A stretch of DNA of 64,000 bases from Owenia fusiformis (GCA_903813345.2 CAIIXF020000012.1:33740572-33804571); one strand, 5' to 3'. Counted from the first letter of the stretch, positions 23,551 to 35,547 are shown. The notes: generated by a model not told the origin, from the letters alone. Translations and numbers: made by a program.

Positions 23551-24311
23551 GTTTAAGGCATTTTGATGAAAAAATCCCTAGGACTGGGTCTACTTTTTGA
23601 AAAATCCTAAAACTTGGTCCTGTTTTTGAAAAAAATCGCCGGAGGTGGGTCTTTTTTTCAAAATTAATTTGAAGTAGGTCTATTTTTAAAAGAAAAACCC
23701 TAGATGTTGGTAGATATTTTGAGTCTCAGCGGCACCCCCTTGTACAAAAATTTGAACAGTACCCCCTCCCCCGGGTAACAGACTAAGCTTGGAGGAAATG
23801 TAGAATGTTTTTCGACTTTTTGGTTATTTTGCAGTTCACAGTTCAAAATCAATCACCACCTTCTTTGCCTCACTTCTAAAACATATTCTCTCGAAATCAG
23901 GAAATTAGGGTGATGAGCGGGGAAATTTTTAGGGAATTTCAGTCACAAACAACATGATAAGGAGCTTTTTAAATATGAAATGTAATCTAAGTTTATTTAA
24001 ATGATTAGTCTTCATCTAGATTTATTAATCATCACGATATTTATATATACATTTATGCAATAGACCTATCATATCACGCCCGTAGTTACAAAGTCAATTA
24101 CATATTAATGCAATAGAATAAGACTCGATAATTAAAAAATAAACCTCAGTATTCGGGCCTAAAAACCACAGATAAGTGTATCAATACCAAAGGGTAAGCT
24201 CAAATAACCTTCCAAATAAATGTATCAATAATCAAGGATTGCTAGTATTAAGCACCGAGTAAGATGGGTTTAACATTGGTATTGCAAGTTATTCAACACG
24301 ATTTTGTCTTG
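23551..24311. other. Non-coding DNA between the duplication copies
   Basis: No gene seen. 23570-23710 contains a few imperfect repeats of a GGTCTACTTTTTGAAAA-like phrase. Confidence 0.5.
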
Positions 24312-24540
24312 TGTAAGCCATGTATGACTGTCAAATTCAGCCAAGACTGATTGTTTAGTAACTTAAGGTGGAGGACATGTTCAGGAAACACTTGCATTGA
24401 GTAATTTAATGTTGAGCTTGTATATTCATACTTTATTACACATGTTGAAATGGATGGAAAAATGTTCCTGGACATTTCCTCCACCCCTCTGAACAATCAG
24501 TCTGAGCTGTATTTGACAGTCATGCATGGCTTAAATGATA
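24312..24540. mobile_element. Foldback / MITE-like hairpin
   Basis: GCCATGTATGACTGTCAAAT on the left is answered by the inverse near 24532. Further paired blocks (ACTGATTGTTTAG with CTGAACAATCAGT, and the GTGGAGGACATGTTC block) extend the arms to about 80 bp. Confidence 0.75.
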
Positions 24541-25129
24541 GGTTTTGAGACCTATTGTGCCAGATTTGAAAAACAGCTGAGGTCGGTTAAGCATATAAGG
24601 GAGACATGTTTGGCTTCTCTTAGAGATAACTACATAATGTTTTAATTGATGGAAATTAGGTTGAGACAATTTGAAAGGTACATATTGTATAGTATGAAAT
24701 ATTCTGTATTTTCAGCAGTGATATCCTAAGCAGAGAAGATTTGGTTTCCCATGACAAATGCAGAATACAGTATACAAGCCAAAAATATTTAAACATTCAT
24801 ATTTTTATCTTTAATTAACATTTTCACAAATAATCATTTTACGATTATCTGAATTTTTGTGGATTGACTTTGACCCATATTTTGTTGCCCTATGAATAAT
24901 CGGAAATAATGGATTAAACCTCATGATTTGTTAAGACCATATTCAACTTTAAATTCGCATTAGAGAGAATATGGTACTCCAAATGCGGAACTGTAACTGT
25001 GCTAATTTATTAATTATTAAATTATTTTGGATTTCTAGTTGTCTTTGATAATAGGAAGTTAGATAAAGCTATTGATGAAATTGACATGTAATATAAATCT
25101 ATTTTATACTCAATGATACGTTTTAATAT

Positions 25130-25970
25130 GTTCCATTGTGCCTTGTAATTTATATTGTGTCCTGCACATTACTATTGTGCCTTGCATATTTAAATTGTGC
25201 CTTGCATATTAATAGTGTACCTTGCATATTTATATTGTGTCTTGTATATTAATAGTGTGCCTTGCATATTTATATTGTGCCATGCATATTTATTTTGTGC
25301 CTTGCATATTTAAACGTTCTTGCATATTTGTATTGTGCCTTGCATATTTATAGTGTGCCTTGCATATTTATAGTGTTCCTTGCATATTTATAGTGTACCT
25401 TGCATATTTGTATTGTGTCTTGCATATTTATAGTGTGTCTTGCATATTTATATTGTGCCTTGCATATTAATATTGTGCTATGCATATTTATTTTGTGCCT
25501 TGCATATTTATAACGTGCCTTGCATATTTATATTGTGCCTCGTATATTTATAGTGTGCCTTGCATATTTATAGTGTTCCTTGCATATTTATAGTGTGCCT
25601 TGCATATTTGTATTGTGTCTTGCATATTTATATTGTGTCGTGGATATTTATAGTGTGTCTCGCATATTCATATTGTGCCTTCCATATTTATATTTTGTCT
25701 TGCATATTCATATTGTGCCTTGCATATTTATATTGTGCCTTGCATATTTATATTGTGCCTTGCATATTTGTATTGTGCCTTGCATATTTGTATTGTGCGT
25801 TACATATTTATATTGTGCCTTGCATATTTATATTGTGCCTTGCATATTTGTATTGTGCCTTGCATATTAATATTGTACCTTGCATATTAATATTGTGCTA
25901 TGCATTTTTGTAATGTGCCTTGCATATTTATAGTGTGCCTTGCATATCTATAGTGTGCCTTGCATATTAT
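25130..25970. repeat. 20-bp minisatellite, about 40 units
   Basis: Unit TTGTGCCTTGCATATTTATA, with T/A, G/A and C/T variants. Repeat-derived open frames of 71-117 codons on the + strand read as a 20-residue period and are not genes. Copy 1 has only four or five units at the matching place. Confidence 0.95.
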
Positions 25971-26339
25971 GTCTCTTATTTGAAAATAATGTTATTTTTC
26001 TTTTTGGAATAAGTATGTCATCCAATCAAAATCATATTTTCTCCATATGACTTTTTCCCATATGACATAAACAGTTTCAGTTGTTATCTTATTTTAACAC
26101 AATATCTGTGCATTGACCTTATTTAATGCAAGTTATTGTATGGCCCAAAGCAATGTAATTATTTCAGATGTATTGATGTAAATGAAGAATACCACTGTAT
26201 ATGAAATGATGACACTTGATTTTTTATTAAAAAAACCAAGGAATAATAGTAATTGGGAAACTTAGCAAGTTGATATTTTCAAAGAGAAATTATGGGGGTT
26301 ACATGGACACGTTATCATGCTATTGTACACAGTCAATCA

Positions 26340-27490
26340 CCAATGGTACCGTATGATACCATACTCTTAATGTACCGTATGGTACCATACTCTGAATGTA
26401 ACGTATGGTACCATACTCTTATTGTACCGTATGGTACCATACTCTGAATGTACCGTATGGTACCATACTCTTAATGTACCGTATGGTACCATAATTTAAT
26501 GAACTGTATGGTACCATACTCTTAATGTACCATATGATACCATACCCTTTATGTACCGTATGGTACCATACTCTTAATGCACCGTATGGTACGCCATACT
26601 CTTAATGTACCGTATGGTACCATAATTTAATGAACTGTATGGTAACATACTCTTAATGTACCATATGATCCATACCCTTTATGTACCGTATGGTACCATA
26701 CTCTTAATGTACCGTATGGTACCATAGTCTTAATGTACCGTATGATACCATAATTTAATGTACCGTATGGTACCACAGTTTAATGCACTGTATGGTACCA
26801 TAATCTTAATGTACTGTATGGTACCATTCTCTTAATGTACCGTATGGTACCATACTTTTAATGTACCGTATGGTACCATACTCTTAATGTACCGTATGGT
26901 ACCATACTCTGAATGTACCGTATGGTACCATACTCTTAATATACCGTATGGTACCATCCTCTTATTGTACCATATGGTACCATACTCTTAATGTACCGTA
27001 TGATACCATACCCTTGATGTACCGTATGGTACCACACTCTTAATGTACCGTATGGTACCATACTCTTAATTTACCGTATGGTACCATACACTTAATGTAC
27101 CGTATGGTACCATATTCTTAATGTACCGTATGGTACCATACTCTTAATGCACCGTATGGTACGCCATACTCTTAATGTACCGTATGGTACGGCATACTCC
27201 TAATGTACCGTATGGTACCATACTCTTAATGTACCGTATGGTACCACACTCTTAATGTACCGTATGGTACCATACTCTTAATGCACCGTATGGTACGGCA
27301 TACTCTTAATGTACCGTATGGTACGGCATACTCTTAATGTACCGTATGGTACCATACTATTAATGTACCGTATGGTACCATACTCTTTATGTACCGTATG
27401 GTACCATACTCTTTATGTACCGTATGGTACATGTACCTTACTCTTTATGTACCGTATGGTACCATACTCTTAATGTACCATACGGTACCG
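26340..27490. repeat. 26-bp palindromic satellite, about 40 units
   Basis: Unit built around GTATGGTACCATAC, a perfect 14-bp palindrome, plus a spacer like TCTTAATGTACC. A minority of units carry GTACGGCATAC or GTACGCCATAC, which break the palindrome and occur in clusters (27160-27330). Copy 1 has one or two units. Confidence 0.95.
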
Positions 27491-27554
27491 TGATTTCGGA
27501 TTGTGGGTGTAAGTGAGCACGCGCCGATTGAATCTATTATTGATCCAGTTGTGG

Positions 27555-27913
27555 CATCATGATAAACCATGACATCTCAAATCTTCTCAGCCCTGGGATG
27601 CCATGATATAATGAGCTTGATTTGGCCATCCAGGAGAGCCCAAAATTGAGGATTTTTGAGATCCTTCATCCCAGCTCATATTTCATTTAATTGGGGTCAT
27701 TAAACTTGTGTACACGTGCCTGTGCTAATATCTACTGTTAAATACAATGCCTTTTATGTAATGTAATGACATTAGGTAAATGATTACATGATAACAATCA
27801 CACTTATTGACAGTTGTAACTCTTCCCATCTGATGTGCTCAGACCACAGAACATGTCTCATAATATCAGAGCATGTTTCAGGTGAAACAGAAAGATGTTA
27901 TGAGTATCAGAAT
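27555..27913. mobile_element. 359-bp non-autonomous DNA transposon with 9-bp target duplication
   Basis: It begins CATCATGATA and ends TATCAGAATG, imperfect inverted termini of about 22 bp with one indel. It is flanked by CAGTTGTGG at 27546-27554 and 27914-27922. Copy 1 shows the empty site TCCAGTTGTGGGATTT near 6097. A second copy with its own 9-bp duplication lies at 55019-55378. A 9-bp duplication suits Mutator-like or Merlin-like elements; the superfamily is not proven. Confidence 0.92.
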
Positions 27914-28244
27914 GCAGTTGTGGGATTTGGGTAGATAAACTCTTAAAGTGCTTGGATTCATAGATTGTTTTGTCAAACATATTAACAAAACACAATGCAA
28001 CTGTCATTGTTTTTCGCTAGGCAATCCCATATAAATATTTCATATGTTGATAGAAATAATAGCATTTCTATGGCGGCAATTGTTTTTCATAATTTCTCGT
28101 AAATATTTAATTTGTTGGTTGATAAAGTGCATTCTCTAGAAAGGTGCGAAGCCTGGAAGACAATCGCGTCTTTGATAATGTGATGATGATTGAAAACATT
28201 TAAAGCCGTAAGTTCTACTCTCCCAACGTAAGAAATAAAGGAAG

Positions 28245-28320
28245 ATGGCGTTCGATCACAGCGTCGTTTGGATGGGACTAGCATGTATAACTCACGTGGC
28301 ATCGTCGTCAGCCTATTACG
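28245..28320 (+). CDS. Gene 2 exon 1: signal peptide
   Basis: 76 nt, ATG to the GTATCG donor; it differs from gene 1 by one Leu to Ile change. Confidence 0.8.
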
Positions 28321-31300
28321 GTATCGGTTTTTAGAATATACATTATAATATGTACTTTTATGTTTTTAACTTCTGCAGTAAATGCAACTGTTTTAAAAGT
28401 GAATGCAATATATCAACAAAAAATTTCAAAAGTGTGTGCATTAATTTAGGACAATGCCCAAACTACTGGTTTGTTCACTTAAGATTTAGTCATGATTTTA
28501 TTTATATAGCCTAATGCCTGGGTCGCATATGCACATATCCATCGGCCGGCGCCCGGCGGATTGAGTGTTTTGTTCAATACAATATTGTATTCAATTTTGA
28601 ACAACATACTCAATCAGCCGGGCGCTGTAGTGAAAATCGGAGCAAATGTGACCAAGGCATTAGTTATAAAATAATCCTTCACTTTGCGTATCTAACGCCT
28701 TTGACACCATTAGTCATAAAATTCCTCTCGATAAATTAAATCGTTCATGGAATACAAGGGGCTGGCCTTTTTTATCTCTTTAAATTCTATTTTTTAAATC
28801 CATGTAACATATATACAGGTTATAGTGGCTATGACCCCAAGAGGGAGTATTAGGTGAAATCACTGTGTCATGTAACAATGTTGACTCTGATTTACAAAGT
28901 ATATCATGAGGTGTACCCCAGGGTTCGGTCCTTGGGCCAACTTTATTCATATTATATGTAACTGACATATTTAAGGTCTCTGATACTGTCAGATAAAGAT
29001 TTAAAACCTCTTATAGAGAAGATCTTATAGAAGATTGGTTAAAAGCCAATGAATTGTTAATAAACTATTCTAAAACCAGACTTAACTTGTTCAATAAACA
29101 AAAACAATAAACAACGAATTCTGTAATCGTATATTCAGCAAAACCTGTTAATTGACCGCCATTGGAATTGGCTAAAAGCGTTCTGATCAGGAAGTCTTCA
29201 CAGTTTGAGTTTTCTGCATTCGAGAGATTCTGAATTTTCAAGAAATAGGAACACATCAATATTTTAAGTTCTATTGACCTTCTTTATAGCATTCCAATAA
29301 TTTGAAATCTGATTTTCATAATTTTTGTAGTCATGTTAGAAAGACAAATTATTTTTGAGATCATTTAATGTTTTTCCCAAATTTTGGATATTATAAGAAA
29401 ACAGGGATTAATATAAAATATTTGAGCAATTTTGTATGAAAATGTGATATTTTATGAAAACTGTTCATGGGTTAATCTTTCACATCTGACTGTTCACTGT
29501 TCATGAGGTGTTCATGATCAAATTTCAAGTGTTTAGCATAGCAGTCAATGGAAGGAAAATGGGATTGGAGAAAGTGTTCAGATTGGAAGATTTTCAGATT
29601 AGCCCGGTGTTTTAAAATACAAGTTTTAGTGTAATACGCGATTTCATTTATTTATCTTGTTATAGTTCCAGGGAGCCTACACGAAGGAGATCGATTGGAG
29701 TTCAGAATCGAACGCACCAAATATATATTGCGACCATCGAACAGCCCATTGACCTGTATCACAAATGGAAAGTGGATACACGCGTACGGTTTGGCGGAAT
29801 CAGAAGAATCTACTTTAAGAGCAAACAATCCCGACAGCTTTGCTTTCACCATCTCAAAGGTAATAAAATTGACCTTGGACGTGCATATCATTAGATCGTG
29901 TGTGTCAGTTCATTAACTTCATATTACTACATCATATGATAATTGGGTCCAAGCTTTCAAAAGACTCCCCCTCCTATCTTTTGTCAGTTACAGTAGAGTA
30001 TCAAATACTACAGAGTGAGCTTGAAGACGTCCACATTTTTATTTCATTATCAAAAACTTCTAAAGAGGTCAGAAAAGTAAAATTTTGAAGGTTAAAGTTA
30101 AGATATTGCAAATTATCTGATTTCAGATAACGGGTGGTACCAATCACTCTGCATTGCATTCTGGAGACGCAGTTTACATACGAGCAAAACATGACGGGTT
30201 CTTTCTTGCTCATTGCGGCGGGTTCGGCCCGTGCTTTGAATATCCTGACTCAGGGGCGATAATGATAGACCCCAAAGATTTTGATCAGCATACCGATACA
30301 TATAAATGGCTGATATGGCAGTTCAACAAGACGACGTCAATTCATAATGAAGGTACATGGTGTCCAAAAAGCAGCACCGTAGAAAAGTTAAATAACTCCC
30401 CCCCCCCTGGCCAGAATTTCTTCCAAAATCATGGAGATTTTCACCATTCTGAGCACTTATTAAGTGATTTTGGCAATTTTTGGACCAAAATTGTCAAAAG
30501 TGACCCCCCTGGATATTTTTAAAAAGTGACCCCCCCCTCCCCTTGGCAAATCTTGGCTACGGGCCTGATGTGTGCACATTTTTTCTAGAAATGATGCAGT
30601 GAGCTTGAGGATATTCACCTTTGTGGATTTTGTTAGGTTTTGATAAATGATGCACACTAATTAACCCACTCCAGTAAGAATTGTCTTATTTCTTCAGGGA
30701 CACCTATATACCAAGGTGATTTGATTCAGTTTCAATCTATGTCGTCATCGAATGGATGGATTGATACATGTGGCGGTGTAACACTTGATGGATATGGCGG
30801 GCACGGAATTCGGGTCATAAATGATGATAACAATGACAAGGCGGAATCTCTTGTACGTGGTAACAATCAGAGACTCGCAGCAGAAATCATTGATGGTATG
30901 ATCTAATTGCTACCAGGCCAAACGTCAACTTTATTTGACTGTTTCACTGGAACTTGATTATAATGTTCTTGTATTAAGTGTCATATACACTTAAATATGT
31001 CCCAAATTTTCCTAAATCGCCCGAACTGCAAATTGAATAAGAATTCTGGCTATTTTTATCCCCGATTGAAATAGCTTAATTCATTACTTCGCGCCAAAAA
31101 GGAAGTAGTGCGCTCTCCATTATGATCTCCCCATGAAAAAATTGTTCATCTGATTTTTCAAAATGAGTATACTGCTTTTATTATTACATTTATATGCAGA
31201 CTAGTATCTTGTTGACCTATATTGAGCACTGTATTGATGTATGGGCCATTTATTAGGGTCATAATTCAATCATGAAGTGTAGAGGCATAGATTCCAAACC

Positions 31301-34048
31301 AGGAAGTATTTTTGTGCCTGTCAAAATCCATTTGCATCCTACACATCCCTACATCTTATCCAAATAATGTTATTAAATAATGAAACATAACAGTATAATC
31401 TTTGGATTTACAAAGTTGTATGGCATTTCATAAGTGTAAAAGTTGCTTTTGAAGCATTTTTCTATAGCCATTTTGTAAGAAAAAATTGATGAAAAAATGT
31501 ATAATCTTTTAATTTGAAGTATGACCTGAATCGATTGCAAACTTCATATTTGCACATCTGATGTGATATACCATTTGTGTCATATTGTGAAATTATTTAA
31601 TTTGCATTCGATTCAGGTCATAGTGTATTTTGGGTATTTTTGTGAAAATCAATAGAAACCAATGGCCTCCATTGGAATCTGATGGTATCCATATGTTAAG
31701 TCAATGGAGTACATCCAATGCCAAGTCAATACACCCTTGCAGAACTTAATGACCTCAACCTCAGCCCATGTGGTTCCAAATGCTTAAATATTTTCCAAAG
31801 TATTATGTGACATAGTATTATTTATGTTGCACCTAAACATGATTCATTTTGTTCATGGGGAAATCATAATGGAGAGTGCACTAGATCCTTTCTTTCTTTT
31901 GGCGGGCTCTTCTCTCTAATACCTCAGTACTGAAACAAATCTCTATGTGACCAAACCTTTAATTTTTACAGGTAAAGTAATTTGGAATTTTTGCTCTTTC
32001 CCTTGTATCAGAATTGATAATGTTATCCACTTACTTCATCGAAACTAAAGTTATTTAAGAATGTATAAAGATGTATTTTAATTTGCTTCAAAAATGTATG
32101 TCAAACCTTTGAAGTTTCTCTTGTATCGAAAGTAAAAATTTGAGTTGTCAATTTCATGTAAAGCACCCGTATTCGTTGGTGTTCGAGCTTCAATTCAACC
32201 ACCTCAGCTGAAATGGCTGAAGATACGTCTAAAGGTTATTTTTAATGAAAATTTAAAAGAGAAAACCTGGTGTGGGTGTGGTGGGTGGGTGATTTTATTG
32301 ATCTGTGAAAATAAAAGGTTTGGTCACCTAGAGCCCGCCAAAAGAAAGAATTTTTTGGCGCGAAGTAATTTGATTGGTTGTAAGCGAATCAAGCTATTTT
32401 AATCCGGTGTGAAAGAAATTATGGTCCCCTAGGGATTATGGTCCCCTTTCTTAAAGGCCCTTACTGGCCCTGATTGTGGATATGATAATAAGGGAAAGAG
32501 TTGTATTTAGGTCACCATATAAATCAATGGAGTGTAGGAAGATAATTTAATAGGACCTCGTACCCTACACCGGGATAAAAATAGCCAGAATTCAGGTCAC
32601 AACCTCATAACATAATTTTAGTAGTGAATGACACTACTTACAACATGAGTACCAAACAATTAATTTCAAAATCTTTATTATTTGACATTTCATGGCTCAT
32701 CCAGATAAAACAAATCAGACATTAAGTAGAAATTGAAGTACAAAATTAAAATAACAACATAAGAAACGAAACTTAAATAACCAAAAATAAAATAACTCTT
32801 ATTCTAATAGCACAATAAAATAAATATCAATTTGGCGCTAATAAGTATAGGAATTTTCATTTTCTTCATCAAGAGAATAACAAAAACATCTTGAGCAGTA
32901 TGAAGAATTAGGAATCCATGAATATGAAAATGTTAAGCTAAGACGTCAATGTTACAAAAATGAAGCACATGGGAAAATTGACGGGTTTTCAATTTAACGA
33001 TGATTTTTGTTTTCAGAACAAAAAATTCTTGATCTCTCCATTCGATTAAATGCCAAAATTAAATCCCTCCATTTTAACCTCGCCCTGTGGTCTCAGTTTT
33101 CCGTGTAGAATATAACAGGCAGCTTCCCGATGGGTCAATAGGCCTAATTGTTTATTGTCCAACTGAGTATTACTTGAAAATGTATTTTGAACGCAGGAGA
33201 ATGCAGCGTTCCAGTTTCTTCACGGGTATCATGTGGACCAGTGGGGATAGAAGAATGTCATCGCAGAGGTTGTTGCTACGATAGCCTCGATGGTGTTGTT
33301 CCAGCCTGTTACTATGGTGAGTATCTTCACTGAGGCCAAAAAGAGGAAATACAATGTGTTACTTCTAAGATAATGCAAAGGTTGTCATTCATTCTGTGTG
33401 GTTATCTCATACCATGCAGGTATTAAAGACCACGAATCTTTGTTTATATAACAGACTAATTCACATGGAAACGTTTTCATGCTTGATTGTACGCACATAG
33501 TAGTCTTCTCTTCGTTATTTGGGGGTTGCCTCGGAGGTTATCTTTTGTTTAAGGTCTAAAAAACAGCTACGGGTATGTATGTTTATTTTACAGCGCCGAG
33601 TGGGCCAATCCATCGGCGATTACCGCGGATCACGCTCAAGTGCAGCAACACCGTAAGCACCCTTAAGTACCACGGAATGGAACTCACCGATGGCGATATG
33701 CAGACTTGCTTTCCTCTGGAGATGATGATCGCTTCTTCTGTTTGGTTCGACTTAACTGGATATAGCTCCGATAATTTCACACTTGAGATCTTCATGCCTT
33801 TACGATCTGCTGGACTTTGCAAGCACTTCTACCCCATGGTCGGAGCTACGGCTTCCCAGGATGGTGATAACTTCAAGGAATGCGCCAGACTTGATGAAAG
33901 TTTCAACAATGGATTGTCCAAATGCGCATACGTATGCACTTGCAGTTATGGGAACTGTAACTCATTCACAGTGAACTTTCTGCATATTCAAGCTGATAAC
34001 ATTAAGGTTAAGGAACATAAAATTTGCGAAATGGTGATTAAACTGTAA
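28245..34048 (+). CDS. Secreted beta-trefoil-like / P-trefoil / Cys-rich protein, gene 2 (six exons, 422 aa)
   Basis: Exons: 28245-28320, 29666-29859, 30127-30352, 30698-30895, 33197-33316 and 33594-34048. Lengths and phases are identical to gene 1, all introns are GT-AG and the frame is open throughout (422 residues). Domain order is as in gene 1: signal peptide, three beta-trefoil-like repeats, P-type trefoil with all six cysteines, nine-cysteine C-terminal domain. About 28 residues differ from gene 1. Several lie in two short segments, KWIHAYGLAESEEST (exon 2) and GGFGPCFEYPDSGA (exon 3), and one replaces a Cys with Tyr. Introns are much shorter. Its upstream region holds about 2 kb of tandem repeats not found at gene 1, so regulation may differ. 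Confidence 0.85.
28512..28662. mobile_element. 151-bp MITE in intron 1
   Basis: Ends TAATGCCTGGGTCGCAT and the inverse TGTGACCAAGGCATTA. GC-rich inner arms around GGATTGAGT and ACTCAATCAGCCGGGCGC make a long hairpin. Absent from gene 1. Confidence 0.8.
28685..29110 (+). pseudogene. Decayed LINE reverse transcriptase fragment (copy 2)
   Basis: Same relic as at 9098-9530, with independent further damage. Confidence 0.7.
29666..29859 (+). CDS. Gene 2 exon 2: first beta-trefoil-like repeat
   Basis: 194 nt, TTATAG to GTAATA. Only one cysteine (TCITNG) remains; eight residues differ from gene 1. There is no tandem donor duplication here. Confidence 0.83.
30127..30352 (+). CDS. Gene 2 exon 3: second beta-trefoil-like repeat
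   Basis: 226 nt, TTTCAG to GTACAT; seven residues differ from gene 1, six of them within a 14-residue stretch after HCG. Confidence 0.85.
30360..30395 (+). mobile_element. Stub of a mariner-like left end
   Basis: TGTCCAAAAAGCAGCACCGT and a few more bases match the left end of the intron-3 element of gene 1; the rest has been deleted. Confidence 0.7.
30396..30570. mobile_element. MITE with GGCCCGTAGCC ends, left-truncated
   Basis: It matches the MITE at 11690-12093 without the SINE. The left end is lost at the join with the mariner stub; the right end GGCTACGGGCC is present. Confidence 0.78.
30698..30895 (+). CDS. Gene 2 exon 4: third beta-trefoil-like repeat
   Basis: 198 nt, TTCTTCAG to GTATGA; four conservative differences from gene 1. 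Confidence 0.85.
31041..32593. mobile_element. TIR element in intron 4 (copy 2, without the 2.75-kb insertion)
   Basis: Left end GAATTCTGGCTATTTTTATC, right end its inverse at 32574-32593; the arms continue inward as the AGCTTAATTC / GAATCAAGCT blocks. A MITE interrupts the right arm. No transposase found. Confidence 0.75.
32403..32577 (+). mobile_element. MITE nested in the right arm
   Basis: GGTGTGAAAGAAATTATGG to CCCTACACC, the same insertion as at 17522-17695. An inverted copy lies at 38822-39012. Confidence 0.78.
33197..33316 (+). CDS. Gene 2 exon 5: P-type trefoil domain
   Basis: 120 nt, ACGCAG to GTGAGT; six cysteines conserved, two substitutions relative to gene 1 (Ser to Pro, Asn to Asp). 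Confidence 0.9.
33594..34048 (+). CDS. Gene 2 exon 6: Cys-rich C-terminal domain and stop
   Basis: 455 nt ending in TAA; all nine cysteines are conserved, six substitutions relative to gene 1. Confidence 0.87.
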
Positions 34049-34285
34049 AGTTACCTGAACAAAAATTTTCACCACGCTATGTTTTAAACCTATGGGGGAA
34101 AATAAGGAAGCATGAATTTGTCCCTCCGCGAACTGCATCATGGGAAATATTTTCACCTTATAAGGAAAATCTTTCGCGTCTCCTCTTTTGAAGAGGGAAC
34201 AAGGAAAACAATAATTGGCGTTCGGTGATCAAAATTCACCTTTAAATGTCTTCATCCCTATTGACGATGTTTTAGGTCCTAGATA

Positions 34286-35243
34286 CAGGGTGTCCAAAAA
34301 CAGGACCGTAAGAAAGTTAAATAATTTTGCATATTTTGCCTTGAAATTTCAGAATTATTTAGTTCATTCAATGTGAATTTTGTTGTGAAAATTTGATAAT
34401 AATCTGCCAGTTGAGTCAAAATCTACAGTTTCTTACAAAACATACCCAAATGTGCACCTCTCCTCTCTATGCACAATTCAATCCGGCGAACAAAGTTGTT
34501 GATGATCTTCCTCCACACATCTTTCTGAATGGACAAGTTTATTCCAAGAGTAATTGAAACTGGGGCTTACATCCTCCTGATGAAATATTGTAGCATCCAT
34601 TGCATTCTGAACAATGCATTGCCTGGGTGGCTATGAGGAAACGTGGAATCATCTGTCCTTTTTGGTTCGAAGGAGACTGGGGACATGCTTTCACCATGAA
34701 CAAGGACCAGTAAGTTCTCGCTAAGTTTTGGAGGTCACTAATCAACAGAAAGGACATCAAAGGAGATAAGCAGTGGTTTCAACGAGTCAATACCACCCTG
34801 ACACTGCAAATGATATGCTGAAATGGTTTAGGCAATGCTTTGGTGGTCAGCTCATCAGTCGCAGGACGCAAACATATGGTCAGCTTTCGCCAGATCTAAA
34901 TCCCCCAGATTTTTATCTTTGGGGATTTCTCCAAGCCAATGTGTATACTGACAGGCCCCTAACAATCTTAAGATGGCAATAACCACCCCAATATGTACCA
35001 TCCACATTGATGTTTATAGGTTAGGGACATTAACAACTTGGTTCACAGTATTCGTTTGTGTATAGAGGAGAAGTGGCCACTTTGAGCTTGTTTTGTAAAG
35101 TACTACAATTAACAGATTATCCTCAAACTTCTAGAACAAAACTTACATTGAATGACCTAAATAATTCTAAAATGTCAAGGCAAAATATGTGAAATTGACC
35201 GAATTATTCAACTTTCTTACGGTCCTGTTTTTTGGACACCCTG
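34286..35243 (+). mobile_element. 958-bp mariner-like element, decayed, TA target
   Basis: Ends CAGGGTGTCCAAAAACAGGA and the inverse, flanked by TA. Transposase relics on the + strand include FEGDWGHAFTMNKDQ near 34668 and, at about 34845-34965, LSPDLNPPDFYLWGFLQANV, the PDLNPPDF catalytic region. Stops and frameshifts break the gene. It is the best preserved member of the family seen in gene 1 intron 3. Confidence 0.87.
34845..34980 (+). pseudogene. Mariner-like transposase fragment
   Basis: The open stretch contains SPDLNPPDFYLWG followed by QANVYTDRPLTI, typical of the third-acidic-residue region of these transposases. No full-length frame exists. Confidence 0.8.
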
Positions 35244-35439
35244 TATTTTACTAATTTTGATGATTCCATTTTTGACAATTTTATTATGATTCTAGACGTA
35301 ATGGGTGTCGTATATGTATAGTTTAAAAGAGGTTCTCAGTTTTATGCAATCATTCTACTATTATCTCAAGCCCTTCTGATCCTATCCCTACACACCTTAC
35401 CTAACCTTGAGCGACTTAACAAAAGACTGTGGGTTCTAA

Positions 35440-35547
35440 AGCTAAGTTCACACCAACGGCGCCTTTATTGCTCTTTAAAGCAGCGTGCAAAGCGCTTTGC
35501 ACGGTGCTTTAAAGCGCCATCAAAGCGCCGTTTGTGTGAACTTAGCT
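35440..35547. mobile_element. 108-bp palindromic MITE, TAA target
   Basis: AGCTAAGTTCACACCAACGG and the inverse (ending GTGTGAACTTAGCT), almost fully self-complementary, flanked by TAA on both sides. Confidence 0.87.

Noticed and set aside
25560-25913. Overlapping + strand ORFs encoding HIYIVPCIF-like repeats
   Set aside because: By-product of the 20-bp satellite, open in several frames.
25130-27490. CRISPR-like regular repeats
   Set aside because: These are head-to-tail satellites with no unique spacers, in a eukaryotic setting.
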